Of a DNA stretch of 64,000 nt, positions 27,501-36,374 are shown in pieces (the first letter of the stretch is position 1; the number at the start of each line of letters is the position of its first letter). The notes beneath the pieces were generated by a model that worked only from the letters and a program-made list of their open reading frames with translations, ran no database searches and was not told the origin of the DNA. Origin of the DNA: CBDDLJ01 sp965230635 (lineage in GTDB: Bacteria > Pseudomonadota > Gammaproteobacteria > UBA1113); contig CBDDLJ010000008.1 of assembly GCA_965230635.1 (NCBI GenBank), forward strand, positions 38,370 to 102,369, in the 5' to 3' direction. Position numbers and translations under genes: made by a program.

Positions 27501-29234
27501 TACCGGATATCGACTCAACAAACCGGCTACCGATGGCCATACTAAGGTGAAGTTGGGATGATATTTATACCTATGGATGATTTGCATTAAGTGTGTTTTT
27601 TTCTCCTTTGCGCCTTGCCTCAATGTCACTGCTATCACGTTTGCTGCTAAAAACTCTTGAAACGATAAATGGAGAAATTCATACATTTGGTGTGCTCTTA
27701 TTGCACGACCGACTTGCTTCAATAAACCTAATGCTTTCAACGTTGGCACATTGAGTTGTTTTAACCGATTCGCTGATAATAATGTGGAGCTTTCATCACT
27801 GCTCTGAACGCCTTTCAACCAACTGATGGACAATTGCGCGGTATCCTGCCGTAACCCTTCAAAGGCCCAACACCCTAATGTGTCCAATAAACAACGGATA
27901 CTGGGGACTTCTAATACTCTCTCATCATCTAATAACTTATTTTCATCCAATTCACCTATTTTGGCCAGATAACGCCGGCACACATTCACCATCAGTGACT
28001 CATACAAATCACTCACAGACATCTCACTCAGCAGTACCAGTTTATCCTGTTGACAGGTGGTTTCCCACCAGGTTTTGAGTAAATACGCATTAATCGGGAT
28101 ATGCACTATCCCCCAAAGGTCTGGACTCCGTTTTATATCTTTAATAAAATTACTTGTAGGCTCAGTCGCTCCCAAATGCTTCTTAAAAAACGTGGGCACA
28201 TCCTCATCGGAAAAACCTTGGATTTCTACCAGCCCGTCATGGCTTAACCACTGCTGTAAATTGCCTATCGCATAAGGCCTTGTCGTTACCAATTTCTTAA
28301 ACGGCAAGCGGAACAGTTGGCCAACTAAGCTGCGCCAATAATCCGTTTCAGGTATTGGTAACTCGTCTAACCCGTCTAATAACAATAGGCATTTGTTTGG
28401 TTTCTCTTGCAGCTTTGATAATAATTCCTGCGCACTACTCTCAGGTAGACTCAAATCTTTCCAACAGGCACGGTAGACTAAGTGTGAAATATCCCAATGT
28501 TGATTATCTGGCATCAAATTCCTAGGAAGTAATTCTCGACACCGAACAATGAGTACCGTCTCAAAACCTGACCACAACCCTGTTTTGCCTTGACTATGAG
28601 TGAAAAGTCCCCATTCATAAGCAATATAATCCAACAATGTTGTCTTCCCAACACCCGCAGCACCAGATACCACAACCGTATCGATAGATGCTAGTGACTT
28701 CTCATTGGTATCTTGATAGGCTGAGGGTTGAAACAAATCACTCAGTACAATAACTGCTTTTTTACCAGCCAGTCTATCGCGCTCTCGTAACGGTTTGTGA
28801 GAGCCCTTACCATCATGGCTTTGCGTTACCTCATTTGTCTTATCAGCTTTCACCACCACCTGAAGATTGACAAAATAATCCGCTAGCGAAAAGTAATCTG
28901 TATCAAATAAGCGCTTGTTCACAAAGCTTGTTTCGGTATAGTGGGCTGCTAATTGTGTTTGCAAGCGCTGCAGTAAATCAGGAAAAACCGACTGCATTTG
29001 AGGTGGCTGACTTTCATTTTTATTAAAACTATCCTTAAATGCTGCACTCACATTGACTTGCGCTTGATCCGAGGCATAAATATTTTTAATGATAATGCAA
29101 GACATGTCAGTTGAAGGAGATTTTTCTTCGGCTAATTTTTCGGTTGATATTTCAGCTTCATTAAGGGCCATTGATGACATGTCTGAGGTGATTGCATTAT
29201 CTGCTGCCGGTTGCGTAGAAGAACGGTTATCCAT
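24522..29234 (-). CDS. NACHT ATPase with 35-residue helical repeats (NLR-like), paralog 2
   Basis: 1570 residues, the longest of the three. The layout is as in paralog 1: Ser/Thr-rich N tail, helical pre-NACHT segment, Walker A GAAGVGKTT (~193), Walker B LLLLDGLDELP (~288), end motif FLHLSFQEFLAAN (~525). About 22 units of 35 residues follow from ~665 to ~1425, then the conserved tail. A patch of roughly 110 residues between Walker A and the sensor region (SGFETVLIVRCRELLPRNLM onward) differs strongly from paralogs 1 and 3, while the sequences on both sides are nearly identical: a sign of exchange. Six consecutive repeat units are duplicated as a 630-bp block. The intact frame through so many repeats argues for selection. 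Role (antiphage sensor or host-directed factor) is unknown. Confidence 0.88.
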   Translation of the reverse strand: MDNRSSTQPAADNAITSDMSSMALNEAEISTEKLAEEKSPSTDMSCIIIKNIYASDQAQVNVSAAFKDSFNKNESQPPQMQSVFPDLLQRLQTQLAAHYTETSFVNKRLFDTDYFSLADYFVNLQVVVKADKTNEVTQSHDGKGSHKPLRERDRLAGKKAVIVLSDLFQPSAYQDTNEKSLASIDTVVVSGAAGVGKTTLLDYIAYEWGLFTHSQGKTGLWSGFETVLIVRCRELLPRNLMPDNQHWDISHLVYRACWKDLSLPESSAQELLSKLQEKPNKCLLLLDGLDELPIPETDYWRSLVGQLFRLPFKKLVTTRPYAIGNLQQWLSHDGLVEIQGFSDEDVPTFFKKHLGATEPTSNFIKDIKRSPDLWGIVHIPINAYLLKTWWETTCQQDKLVLLSEMSVSDLYESLMVNVCRRYLAKIGELDENKLLDDERVLEVPSIRCLLDTLGCWAFEGLRQDTAQLSISWLKGVQSSDESSTLLSANRLKQLNVPTLKALGLLKQVGRAIRAHQMYEFLHLSFQEFLAANVIAVTLRQGAKEKKTHLMQIIHRYKYHPNFTLVWPSVAGLLSRYPVALDNFLSILVAGPKDWVGIVEFDLLMRCLESSLPSSIDTNALGLRQQTLLRAVKRRIKRLNKLPQALQWTTINTLFMCPRLIRLSADTVWVLLRDKTVIYSVRAKLASRAVAHLSQTPEFVDAVWALLRETVSSHVRSELASRAFAHWSPTPECVDAVWAFFRDETVDFCVRGELASSAAAHLPQTPEFVDAVWAFLRDETVGQYVRKVLVESAVARLPQTPELVEAVCAFLRDETVSSHVRGKLASSAVAHLSQTSEFMDAVWAFLRDDTVRVSVRCRLTIRAVAHLSPTPECVDAVWAFFRDETVVKYFRGSLAISAVVHLSPTPECVDVVWALLRDETMAEDFRCALASRAVAYLSQTPELVDAVWAFFRDETVDGFVRCALASRAVAYLSQTSECVDAVWALLRDKQVDGDVRGALVKSAVAHLSPTPEYVDAVWAFLRDETVSSYVRRDLARGAVVHLPKTPEFVDAVWALLRDEQVDGNVRGTLMISAVAHLPKTPEFVDAVLALLRDEQVNENARGSLAISAASHLLQTREYVDAVWAFLRDETVSNYVRHVLARGAVAHLPKTPEFVDAVLALLRDEQIDGNVRGSLAISAVSHLSQNSECVDAVWALLRDKQVDGYVRCDLVKSAVAHLSPTPEYVDAVWVFLRDETVSSYVRRDLARDAVVHLLKTPEFVDAVWALLRDEQVDGNVRGTLMISAVAHLPKTPEFVDAVLALLRDEQVNENTRGSLAISAVSHLLQTREYVDAVWAFLRDETVSNYVRRDLARGAVAHLPKTPEFVDAVLALLRDEQIDGNVRGSLAISAVSHLSQTREFMDAVWAFPRDEKVDGYVRCDLVRSAIQLLPKWPNKIQAFLDSLFAKDSVGGDYLLQRTDIPVHLLLPLYKKTHDKGRQHIREQLVKHRVLVYEQVGDVLVTQAGQTEKLTLPPPLIQQIQKDLQSYRINIDDSVSTLSKLNLFSKSAMSFSSSQHTEKSSGQISCSNIGRVTQ
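24955..27250 (-). repeat. Array of ~22 tandem 105-bp coding repeats in NACHT gene 2, with a 630-bp superrepeat
   Basis: Units encode TPEFVDAVWAFLRDETV-type 35-mers. Six units (630 bp) are duplicated almost perfectly: roughly 25055-25640 matches 25685-26270 with an offset of exactly 630. One hand-counted unit, 27001-27105, is 58% G+C. Confidence 0.9.
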
Positions 29235-29742
29235 AAGACCTCCTGTTGCAATATAATGACAAAAATTGGGTAAACTGACTCATCACAATTTTCCGATACT
29301 TATGATACTAATAAACTGTATCGCTGACCATCAACAAAATAATGTTTTATTTATACAAATCTATTGATTTTCCTGTTTGAGCCCTCTAATTTCGCTAAGA
29401 ATAATAACACATCCCAACGCATCCATCATCCTGCTTTATATTTTTTTGTTGGTAACATGCAAATTGGCTCCTTAGAGATCCCTTTGTTTTAACGGCATTT
29501 CGCAGCAAGATAGCGACAAATCTCAACATTTTTAAAGAAATAGCTTTCAGTCCATCTTACTTTTTCAAAACAGGTTATTGAAAATTTTTTAAATGGGATC
29601 ATACTGTTCTGATCGTTATCAATGGAGTTTAATATGTTAACAACCTCTTTAGCGCTTAATATTAAAAATTGCTACAATACTTAAAGTACACGGTTTTATG
29701 TATTATTTAATTTTGAGGGGATTTCTGAGATTAATACCTTAC
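29235..29742. other. 508-bp spacer between NACHT genes 2 and 3
   Basis: Bases 29235-29345 are the conserved leader of NACHT gene 2, and sequence to about 29450 still matches the region upstream of gene 3 (33649-33900). Bases 29450-29631 have no counterpart and no gene I recognise. Bases 29632-29742 repeat 24411-24521 and carry a lone end of the IS4-family element. Confidence 0.7.
29632..29742. repeat. Flank repeat A, second copy, with a solo IS end
   Basis: Near-identical to 24411-24521, including TTTTGAGGGGATTTCTGAG, the IS outer end. No transposase body follows, so it was carried by duplication rather than by a separate insertion. Confidence 0.85.
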
Positions 29743-32700
29743 TCATTGCATAACCCGGCCAATATTACTGCGGCTTGTTTGCCCACTGCTCTTTTCAGTA
29801 TGTTGTGAGGAGGAAAAACTCATTGCTGATTTAAAAAATAAACTCAACTTAGAAAGAATGCTGACTGAATCGTCAATGTTTATTCGGTAAGATTGTAGAT
29901 CCTTCTGGATTTGTTGGATAAGCGGTGGCGGTAATGTTAACTTTTCTGTTTGTCCTGCTTGTGTCACCAGCACAGTGCCAGCTTGCTCATACACTAATAC
30001 ACCATGTTTTACTAATTGCTCCCTAATATACTTGCGACCCTTGTCATGGGTTTTCTTATACAAAGGCAATAGTAAGTGCACGGGGATATCGGCGTGCTGT
30101 AATAGGTAGTCACCCCCAACACTGTCTTTGGCAAATAAACTGTCTAGAAAGGCTTGGATTTTATTTGGCCACTTGGGCAATTGTTGAATTACGCTTGTCG
30201 CCAGCTTGCCGCGAACATATTCATCTACTTTCTCATCTCGAAATAACGCCCATACTGCCTCCACCCATTCTGGGGTTGGTGACAAATGCGAAACAGCGCT
30301 TTTCACCAGCTTGCCGCGAATATAATTATTTAACGTATTATCCCGAAGGAACGCCGATACCGCCTCAACCAATTCTGGGGTAGGTGACCAATGCGCAACG
30401 GCACTGCTCGCCAGATCGCAGCGAACATTTCCATCTAATTGTTCATCTCGAAGAAGTGCCCATACCGCATCTACAAACTCTGGGGTTTGTAGCAAATCCT
30501 CTTCTGGGGTAGGTGACCAATGCGCAACGGCACTGCTCGCCAGATCGCAGCGAACATTTCCATCTAATTGTTCATCCCGAAGGAGTGCCCATACCGCATC
30601 CACCAACTCTGGGGTTTGTGGCAAATCCTCATCAACGGCGTCTCTCGCTAACTTGCCGCGAACATACTTACTTACCGTCTCATCCCGAAGAAACGCCAAT
30701 ACCGCATCCATCAGTCCTAGGGTTTGTGACAAGTGCAAAACGGCGCTGCTTGTTAGTGAGTCGCGATCAGTTCCATCCACTTTCTCATCTCGAAGGAACA
30801 CCCATACCACATCCACCAACTCTGGGGTTTGTGGCAAATGCGAAAGGGCACTGCTCGCCAGCTCGTAGCGAGCACACTTACTTATCGTCTCATCCCGAAG
30901 TAACGCCAATACCGCACCCACCAATTCCGGGGTTTTTGGCAAATGCGCAACGGCGATGCTCGCCAGCTCGCAGCGAAAATATCCACCTACTTTCTCATCC
31001 CGAAGTAACACCAATACCGCATCTACAAATCCTAGGGTTTGTGAAAAATGTGCAACGGCGCTTATCGCCAGCTCGAGGCGAACAGAACCACTTACCGTCT
31101 CATCCCGAAGGAGCGCCGATACCGCATCCACCAATTCTGGGGTTTTTGGCAAATGCGCAACGGCGATGCTCGCCAGCTCGCAGCGAAAATATCCACGTAC
31201 TTTCTCATCTCGAAGTAACGCCCATACCGTATTCACCAATTCTGGGGTTGGTGACCAATGCGCAACGGCGCTTCTCGCCAACGCACCGCGAATATAGTCC
31301 TTTGCCATCTTATTCTGAAGTAACTCCCATACCGTATTCACCCATTCTGGGGTTGGTGACCAATGCGCAACGGCGCATATTGCCAGCTCTTTGCGAATAG
31401 CTCTATCCACTTGCTCATCCCAAAAGAACTCCCATACCACATCCACACATTCTGGGGTTGGTGACGACAAATGCTCAAAGGCGATGCTCGCCAGATGGTT
31501 GCGCACATCATCATCTACCATTTCGTCCCGAAAGAACGCTAATACCTTATACACAAATTCTGGAGTTTGTGACAAATGCGGAATGGCGCTTTCCACCAGC
31601 TCCCAGCGAACTTCCTGATCTACATACCAAAGTAACGCCCACACCGTATCGGCATTCAAGTAAATGAGCCTAGGACACATGGACAAAGTATCTATTGTAG
31701 TCAACTGCCACTTTTGTGGTAGCTCGTAAAACCGCTTTAGACGTTGTTTAACTGCCCGCAACAAGGTTTGCTGTCGTAAACCTAGTGCATTTGTATCAAT
31801 ATTAGAGGGCAAGCTTGACGCCAAACAACGCATCAATAAATCAAACTCAACAATACCAACCCAGTCTTTGGGACCTGATACTAAAATCGACAGAAAATCA
31901 TTTAGTGCTGTCGGGTATCGACTCAACAAACCGGCTACCGATGGCCATACTAGGGTGAAGTTGGGATGATATTTATACCTATGAATCACTTGCTTTAAGT
32001 GTGTTTTTTGTTTCTTTGCGCCTTGTCTCAGCATCACCGCTATCACGTTTGCTGCTAAAAATTCTTGAAACGATAAATGGAGAAATTCATACCTCTGGTG
32101 TGCTTTTATTGCATGCCCGACTTGCTTCAATAAGCCTAATGCTTTCAATGCTGGCATATTGAGTTGCTTTAACCGATTCACCGATAATAATGTGGGGTTT
32201 TCATCATTGCCTTGAATACCTTTTAACCAACCGATGGGTAATTGCGCGGTATCTTGCCGTAACCCTTCAAAGGCCCAACACCCTAACGTGTCCAATAAAC
32301 AGCGGATACTGGGGACTTCTAATACCATTTCATCATCGAATAACTTATTTTCATCCAATTCACCTATTTTGGCCAGATAGCGCCGGCACACATTCACCAT
32401 CAGCGACTCATACAAATCACTCACCGACATCTCACTCAGCAGTACCGGCTTATCGTGTTGACAAGTGGTTTCCCACCAAGTTTTGAGTAAATACGCATTA
32501 ATCGGGATATGCACTATCGCCCAAAGGTCTGGATTCTGTTTTATGTCTTTAATAAAATTATTGGTACGCTCAGTGGCGCCCAAATGTTTCTTAAAAAACG
32601 TCGGCACATCCTCATCGGAAAAGCCTTGAATTTCCACTAAACCGTCATGACTTAGCCATTGCTGTAAATTGCCTATCGCATAAGGCCGTGTCGTCACCAA

Positions 32701-33648
32701 CTTCTTAAACGGTAATCCAAATAACTGCTTAAGCAAACCATGCCAAGGACTGTCCGTCTCAAACATCGGTAACTCATCTAAACCATCTAGCAAAAGTAAA
32801 TACTTGTCAGGACTCTCCCGCCATTGCGATAAAAGTTCTGCTGCCTCAGCAACCAACATGTCCAACCCATTCCAGCACGTAAGACACAATAACTCGGCAA
32901 TACTCCATGCTGAGATATTGGGCCTCATTATCTCTGGGCGCAAACTGCGACAACGAATAATCAACACCCCATCAAAATCTGACCATAGTCTTTCTTTGCC
33001 CACGCCTTGTTTGAAAAGCGCCCATTGGTAAGCAATATAATCTATCAAGGTCGTCTTCCCTACACCTGCCGCCCCGGATACTACAACCGTATCGATAGAT
33101 GCTGGTGGCTTGCCATTGGCATCTTGATAGGCTGAAGTTTGAAACAAATCATCCTGTGCAATAGCTGCTTTTTTACCGGTCAGTCTATCGCGCGCTCGTA
33201 ACGGTTTGTGAAAGTGTTTATCGTCATCGCTTTGCGTTACCTCATTTCTCTCACAAGCTGTCACCACCACCTGAAGATTGACAAAATAATCTGCTAGTGA
33301 AAAGTAATCTGTATCAAATAAGCGCTTGTTCACAAAGCTTGTTTCGGTATAGTGGGCTGCTAATTGTGTTTGCAAGCGCTGCAGTAAATCAGGAAAAACC
33401 GACTGCATTTGAGGTGGCCGACTTTCATTTTTATTAAAACTATCCTTAAATGCTGCACTCACATTGACTTGCGCTTGATCCGAAGCATAAATATTTTTAA
33501 TGGTAATGCAGGGCATGTCAGTTAGAGGGGATTTTTCTCCGGATAGTTTTTCAGTTGATACCTCAGGTGTTTTATTAAGCGCCATTGATGACATGTCTGA
33601 GGTGATGGCATTATCTGCTGTCGGTTGTATTGTAGAACGGTTATCCAT
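29743..33648 (-). CDS. NACHT ATPase with 35-residue helical repeats (NLR-like), paralog 3
   Basis: 1301 residues: the same tail, pre-NACHT segment, Walker A GAAGVGKTT (~194), Walker B LLLLDGLDELP (~289) and FLHLSFQEFLAANV, then about 14 units of 35 residues (~666-1150) and the conserved C-terminal tail. It is mosaic. The first ~130 residues and the C tail match paralog 2 (IKNIYASDQAQVNVSAAFKD), while the NACHT middle (FDGVLIIRCRSLRPEIM, SPWHGLLKQLFGLPFKK) matches paralog 1. Two units near 30377-30630 are an out-of-register duplication (129 bp, leaving an extra TPEEDLLQ). The AGGAGGT ribosome site is as in the other two. Same functional uncertainty as the paralogs. Confidence 0.88.
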   Translation of the reverse strand: MDNRSTIQPTADNAITSDMSSMALNKTPEVSTEKLSGEKSPLTDMPCITIKNIYASDQAQVNVSAAFKDSFNKNESRPPQMQSVFPDLLQRLQTQLAAHYTETSFVNKRLFDTDYFSLADYFVNLQVVVTACERNEVTQSDDDKHFHKPLRARDRLTGKKAAIAQDDLFQTSAYQDANGKPPASIDTVVVSGAAGVGKTTLIDYIAYQWALFKQGVGKERLWSDFDGVLIIRCRSLRPEIMRPNISAWSIAELLCLTCWNGLDMLVAEAAELLSQWRESPDKYLLLLDGLDELPMFETDSPWHGLLKQLFGLPFKKLVTTRPYAIGNLQQWLSHDGLVEIQGFSDEDVPTFFKKHLGATERTNNFIKDIKQNPDLWAIVHIPINAYLLKTWWETTCQHDKPVLLSEMSVSDLYESLMVNVCRRYLAKIGELDENKLFDDEMVLEVPSIRCLLDTLGCWAFEGLRQDTAQLPIGWLKGIQGNDENPTLLSVNRLKQLNMPALKALGLLKQVGHAIKAHQRYEFLHLSFQEFLAANVIAVMLRQGAKKQKTHLKQVIHRYKYHPNFTLVWPSVAGLLSRYPTALNDFLSILVSGPKDWVGIVEFDLLMRCLASSLPSNIDTNALGLRQQTLLRAVKQRLKRFYELPQKWQLTTIDTLSMCPRLIYLNADTVWALLWYVDQEVRWELVESAIPHLSQTPEFVYKVLAFFRDEMVDDDVRNHLASIAFEHLSSPTPECVDVVWEFFWDEQVDRAIRKELAICAVAHWSPTPEWVNTVWELLQNKMAKDYIRGALARSAVAHWSPTPELVNTVWALLRDEKVRGYFRCELASIAVAHLPKTPELVDAVSALLRDETVSGSVRLELAISAVAHFSQTLGFVDAVLVLLRDEKVGGYFRCELASIAVAHLPKTPELVGAVLALLRDETISKCARYELASSALSHLPQTPELVDVVWVFLRDEKVDGTDRDSLTSSAVLHLSQTLGLMDAVLAFLRDETVSKYVRGKLARDAVDEDLPQTPELVDAVWALLRDEQLDGNVRCDLASSAVAHWSPTPEEDLLQTPEFVDAVWALLRDEQLDGNVRCDLASSAVAHWSPTPELVEAVSAFLRDNTLNNYIRGKLVKSAVSHLSPTPEWVEAVWALFRDEKVDEYVRGKLATSVIQQLPKWPNKIQAFLDSLFAKDSVGGDYLLQHADIPVHLLLPLYKKTHDKGRKYIREQLVKHGVLVYEQAGTVLVTQAGQTEKLTLPPPLIQQIQKDLQSYRINIDDSVSILSKLSLFFKSAMSFSSSQHTEKSSGQTSRSNIGRVMQ
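30190..31665 (-). repeat. Array of ~14 tandem 105-bp coding repeats in NACHT gene 3
   Basis: Units of 35 residues as in the paralogs but more diverged from one another, apart from the recent 129-bp copy at 30377/30506. Several units carry HWSP corners that are rare in the other arrays. Confidence 0.88.
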
Positions 33649-34162
33649 AAGACCTCCTGTTGCAATATAATCACAAACATTGGCTAAACTGGCTCATCAC
33701 AATATCCCGATACGGATGATACTAACAAACTCTATCGCTGACCATCAACAAAATAATGTTTTATTTTTTAACTATTTTTAGTTTAAGACGCTCAACTGTT
33801 TTATTTATGCAACCCTACTGATTGTTCCTGTTTGAGATCCCTAATTTGGCTAAGAATAATAACACATCCCAAAGCATCCATCCCCCTGCCTTATATTTGT
33901 TCAAATGTTGTGAGTTTGTCGGAATTTTATCTTCGATACAACCTCAGTTCGGAGTTTCTGGCAAATAATTATTAGCAGTTAACATTTTAATTGTAGAAAT
34001 TCTTATCAACTCAATAGTATAAACAGCAATGGCTGCCATAAGGTGAGTCATGGCATTGACAATAGAACAATGTTTAGTATGTCAGATATAATAATATAGA
34101 ATCTGCCGCTAAAACAAGAATAAAGTCATTCGCAGCATCAAACTACTGCAGCAAGTTGATCA
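33649..34162. other. 514-bp intergenic region upstream of NACHT gene 3
   Basis: The first ~250 bp are the conserved NACHT leader and its upstream flank. The rest (about 33900-34162), up to the end of queE, shows no gene, repeat or clear terminator to me. Confidence 0.55.
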
Positions 34163-34804
34163 TTAACGCCCTGGTTCATCACCCCAAAGGTATTTATGCA
34201 ATTGTATTTGTAAGCGCACAGGTAATCTATCTGCCAAGATCCAATCAGCCAACTCGTTTGCTGCTAATTGCCCGTGACTAGGTGAAAATAGAATATCTTG
34301 GTGATTCAGTGGTAACTCATTCATTTTTTCTTTTGCCCAGTCATAATCCACACGGTCACACAAAACAAATTTTATTTGATCGTGTGTCTGCAGATAATTA
34401 AAATTATCATAGTAGTTTTTATCTTCCTCTCCAGATGCTGGTGTCTTTACATCTATGATTTTCACTACGCGTTTGTCAACAGCACTCACATCTATCGCAC
34501 CACTTGTTTCTAAGGAAACTTCATAACCTACATCACATAACCTTTCTAATAAAAAGATACAAGACTTTTGTGCTAAAGGTTCCCCACCAGTCACTGTAAC
34601 ATAGCTCGGTGTGTAAGTTGCCACCTTTTGCAAGATAGCATCAATCGTCATTTTACTACCGCCATGAAATGCATAAGCTGTATCACAATAATGACAACGC
34701 AGTGGACAGCCAGTTAATCGGATAAAAACAGTAGGTAAGCCCACTGTACGTGTCTCGCCTTGCAAGGAATAGAAAATTTCAGTTACTCTTAAGTCAGTAG
34801 ACAT
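34163..34804 (-). CDS. queE: 7-carboxy-7-deazaguanine synthase QueE
   Basis: Radical-SAM enzyme that makes 7-carboxy-7-deazaguanine for queuosine in tRNA. About 213 residues with the cluster motif CPLRCHYCDTAYAF (CxxxCxxC) near residue 33, YSLQGE at the start, TVTGGEPLAQ for SAM binding, and the conserved LQIQLHKYLWG end. The start is ATG at 34804 or the GTG just before it. It sits 13 bp behind cpoB in the same direction, the common tol-pal-cpoB-queE arrangement. Confidence 0.95.
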   Translation of the reverse strand: MSTDLRVTEIFYSLQGETRTVGLPTVFIRLTGCPLRCHYCDTAYAFHGGSKMTIDAILQKVATYTPSYVTVTGGEPLAQKSCIFLLERLCDVGYEVSLETSGAIDVSAVDKRVVKIIDVKTPASGEEDKNYYDNFNYLQTHDQIKFVLCDRVDYDWAKEKMNELPLNHQDILFSPSHGQLAANELADWILADRLPVRLQIQLHKYLWGDEPGR

Positions 34805-34820
34805 CACTTCGTTAGTTATT

Positions 34821-35705
34821 TTATAGCGTTTGCAAACGCTTCTGCGCTAAGCTTGCTGGCGCTGAGTCTGGGAATACTGTGACAATTTTTTCAAATTGCG
34901 TTTTTGCTGCTTGTTGATTGCCATTTTCTAAATAAATCATACCAATTTTTAACATCGCATCTGGTACTTTGCCTGAGCTGGGAAACTGCGCAATAACTGC
35001 ATTAAACTGTTCTGCAGCCATTTTGTTATCACCTGTAATCAGTGACAATTCCCCTAGCCAATAATGTGCATTAACAGCATACTTTCCATCTGGATAGTCT
35101 TTTAAATAAGTTATCATCGATTTTTTTGCTTGAACGTATTGGCGATCACGTAATAAATTATAAGCCGTCTGATATTTTATGCGCTCTTCAGCTGAGCTAT
35201 TACTATTATTTTGTTTTTTGGAAGGTTGAATCGACTTGCTTGCTCGTACTGAACGTGCCAGCGGCGCGCCACTTTTTATTCGGTTTTGTTTAGAGTCCAT
35301 CCCTCCAGCAAGACTGGACAAACGCCTATCGATATCTGAAAATAATTGCTGTTGCAAACTTTTCATTTGTTTAACTAAATGATTTTGCTCTTCTAATTGA
35401 CCACGCAATTCACGAACTTCTTTTTCTAATTGAGCTAAACGATCCAGGTAAGCAGGTTGTTGTTTTGTAACAGCTGTCGCAATATATTGCTGAGTAGGTG
35501 CTAGTTGATTTTTTTCAGGTTGAACCGCTTCAAGTTGCGCTTGTTGACTTGATTGCTGCTGCTCAGAGTCTGGTGTTATTTCCCAAGCACTATCCATATC
35601 AACATAAACACGACTTTCTACAGGTGCATAGGCTACTGCCGTATTTATTAATAAAAATAAACACAAATTTAACGTAATAAAATGACGCAATACTGGCAGT
35701 AGCAT
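34821..35705 (-). CDS. cpoB: Cell division coordinator CpoB (YbgF), tol-pal system
   Basis: Periplasmic protein that links the Tol-Pal machine with peptidoglycan synthesis during constriction. About 294 residues: an N-terminal signal peptide (LRHFITLNLCLFLLINTAVA), a coiled coil around 85-130 (LAQLEKEVRELRGQLEEQN), a low-complexity linker, and C-terminal TPR units (YQTAYNLLRDRQYVQAKKSM, NAHYWLGELSLITGDNKMAA, DAMLKIGMIYLENGNQQAAK). I prefer the ATG at 35705 with AGAGGTG before it over the GTG nine bases upstream. It lies 18-30 bp behind pal. Confidence 0.93.
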   Translation of the reverse strand: MLLPVLRHFITLNLCLFLLINTAVAYAPVESRVYVDMDSAWEITPDSEQQQSSQQAQLEAVQPEKNQLAPTQQYIATAVTKQQPAYLDRLAQLEKEVRELRGQLEEQNHLVKQMKSLQQQLFSDIDRRLSSLAGGMDSKQNRIKSGAPLARSVRASKSIQPSKKQNNSNSSAEERIKYQTAYNLLRDRQYVQAKKSMITYLKDYPDGKYAVNAHYWLGELSLITGDNKMAAEQFNAVIAQFPSSGKVPDAMLKIGMIYLENGNQQAAKTQFEKIVTVFPDSAPASLAQKRLQTL

Positions 35706-35732
35706 TATGCCCACCTCTGCTCTAACTGGTTA

Positions 35733-36290
35733 TTAAGTTTGTTCATACACCATTTCAACACGTCGGTCTAATTTATAATCTTCATCAGTTTCACCTGGCA
35801 CCGCTAATTTTTCCTTGCCATAACTAACAATAACAAGCTGATGCTTTGACACACCAATCATTTCTAACACTTCTTCAACACTGTTTCCTCGTCGTTGCCC
35901 TAAACCGATATTGTATTCACGACTACCGCGCGGATCGGTATGGCCTTCTATACGCATACGCGCCTTCGGGTGTGCTTTCAAATAGTTGGCATTGGCATGG
36001 ATCATATCCATGTATTCTTTATTTACACTATATTGATCAAAACCAAAGTAAACCGTATTAAATTTTTTGCCTGTTGTAGGATCAACTTTTCCGGCATCAC
36101 CTCCTGGAAAAGCATCATCTACACCTAGACCAGATGTTTCAACCGCTTGTTGTAGGCCTTGCCCATTGCTTGCACTATATGCACTGCCACGCGCAAAATC
36201 TTGTTGATGACTTTTAGAGGCATGACAAGCTGTCAATAAAACGATAACTGCCGCTAAACCAATCTGTCTAAAAATTACTCTGTCTTTCAT
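35733..36290 (-). CDS. pal: Peptidoglycan-associated lipoprotein Pal
   Basis: Outer-membrane lipoprotein that binds peptidoglycan and TolB. About 185 residues from the ATG at 36290, chosen because AGGAGAT precedes it and because the reading begins with a lipoprotein signal (VIVLLTAC, lipobox cysteine). The OmpA-like domain shows VYFGFDQYSVN, RMRIEGHTDPRGSREYNIGLGQRRGNSV and DRRVEMVYEQT. It follows tolB in the same direction with an 84-bp gap. Confidence 0.96.
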   Translation of the reverse strand: MKDRVIFRQIGLAAVIVLLTACHASKSHQQDFARGSAYSASNGQGLQQAVETSGLGVDDAFPGGDAGKVDPTTGKKFNTVYFGFDQYSVNKEYMDMIHANANYLKAHPKARMRIEGHTDPRGSREYNIGLGQRRGNSVEEVLEMIGVSKHQLVIVSYGKEKLAVPGETDEDYKLDRRVEMVYEQT

Positions 36291-36374
36291 AGTATCTCCT
36301 AAAAATTTGCGTTTAACCACAATGCACGAATTTATGCTCATTTTAATTCGTGTATAGTAAAATTGCAATGTAAA

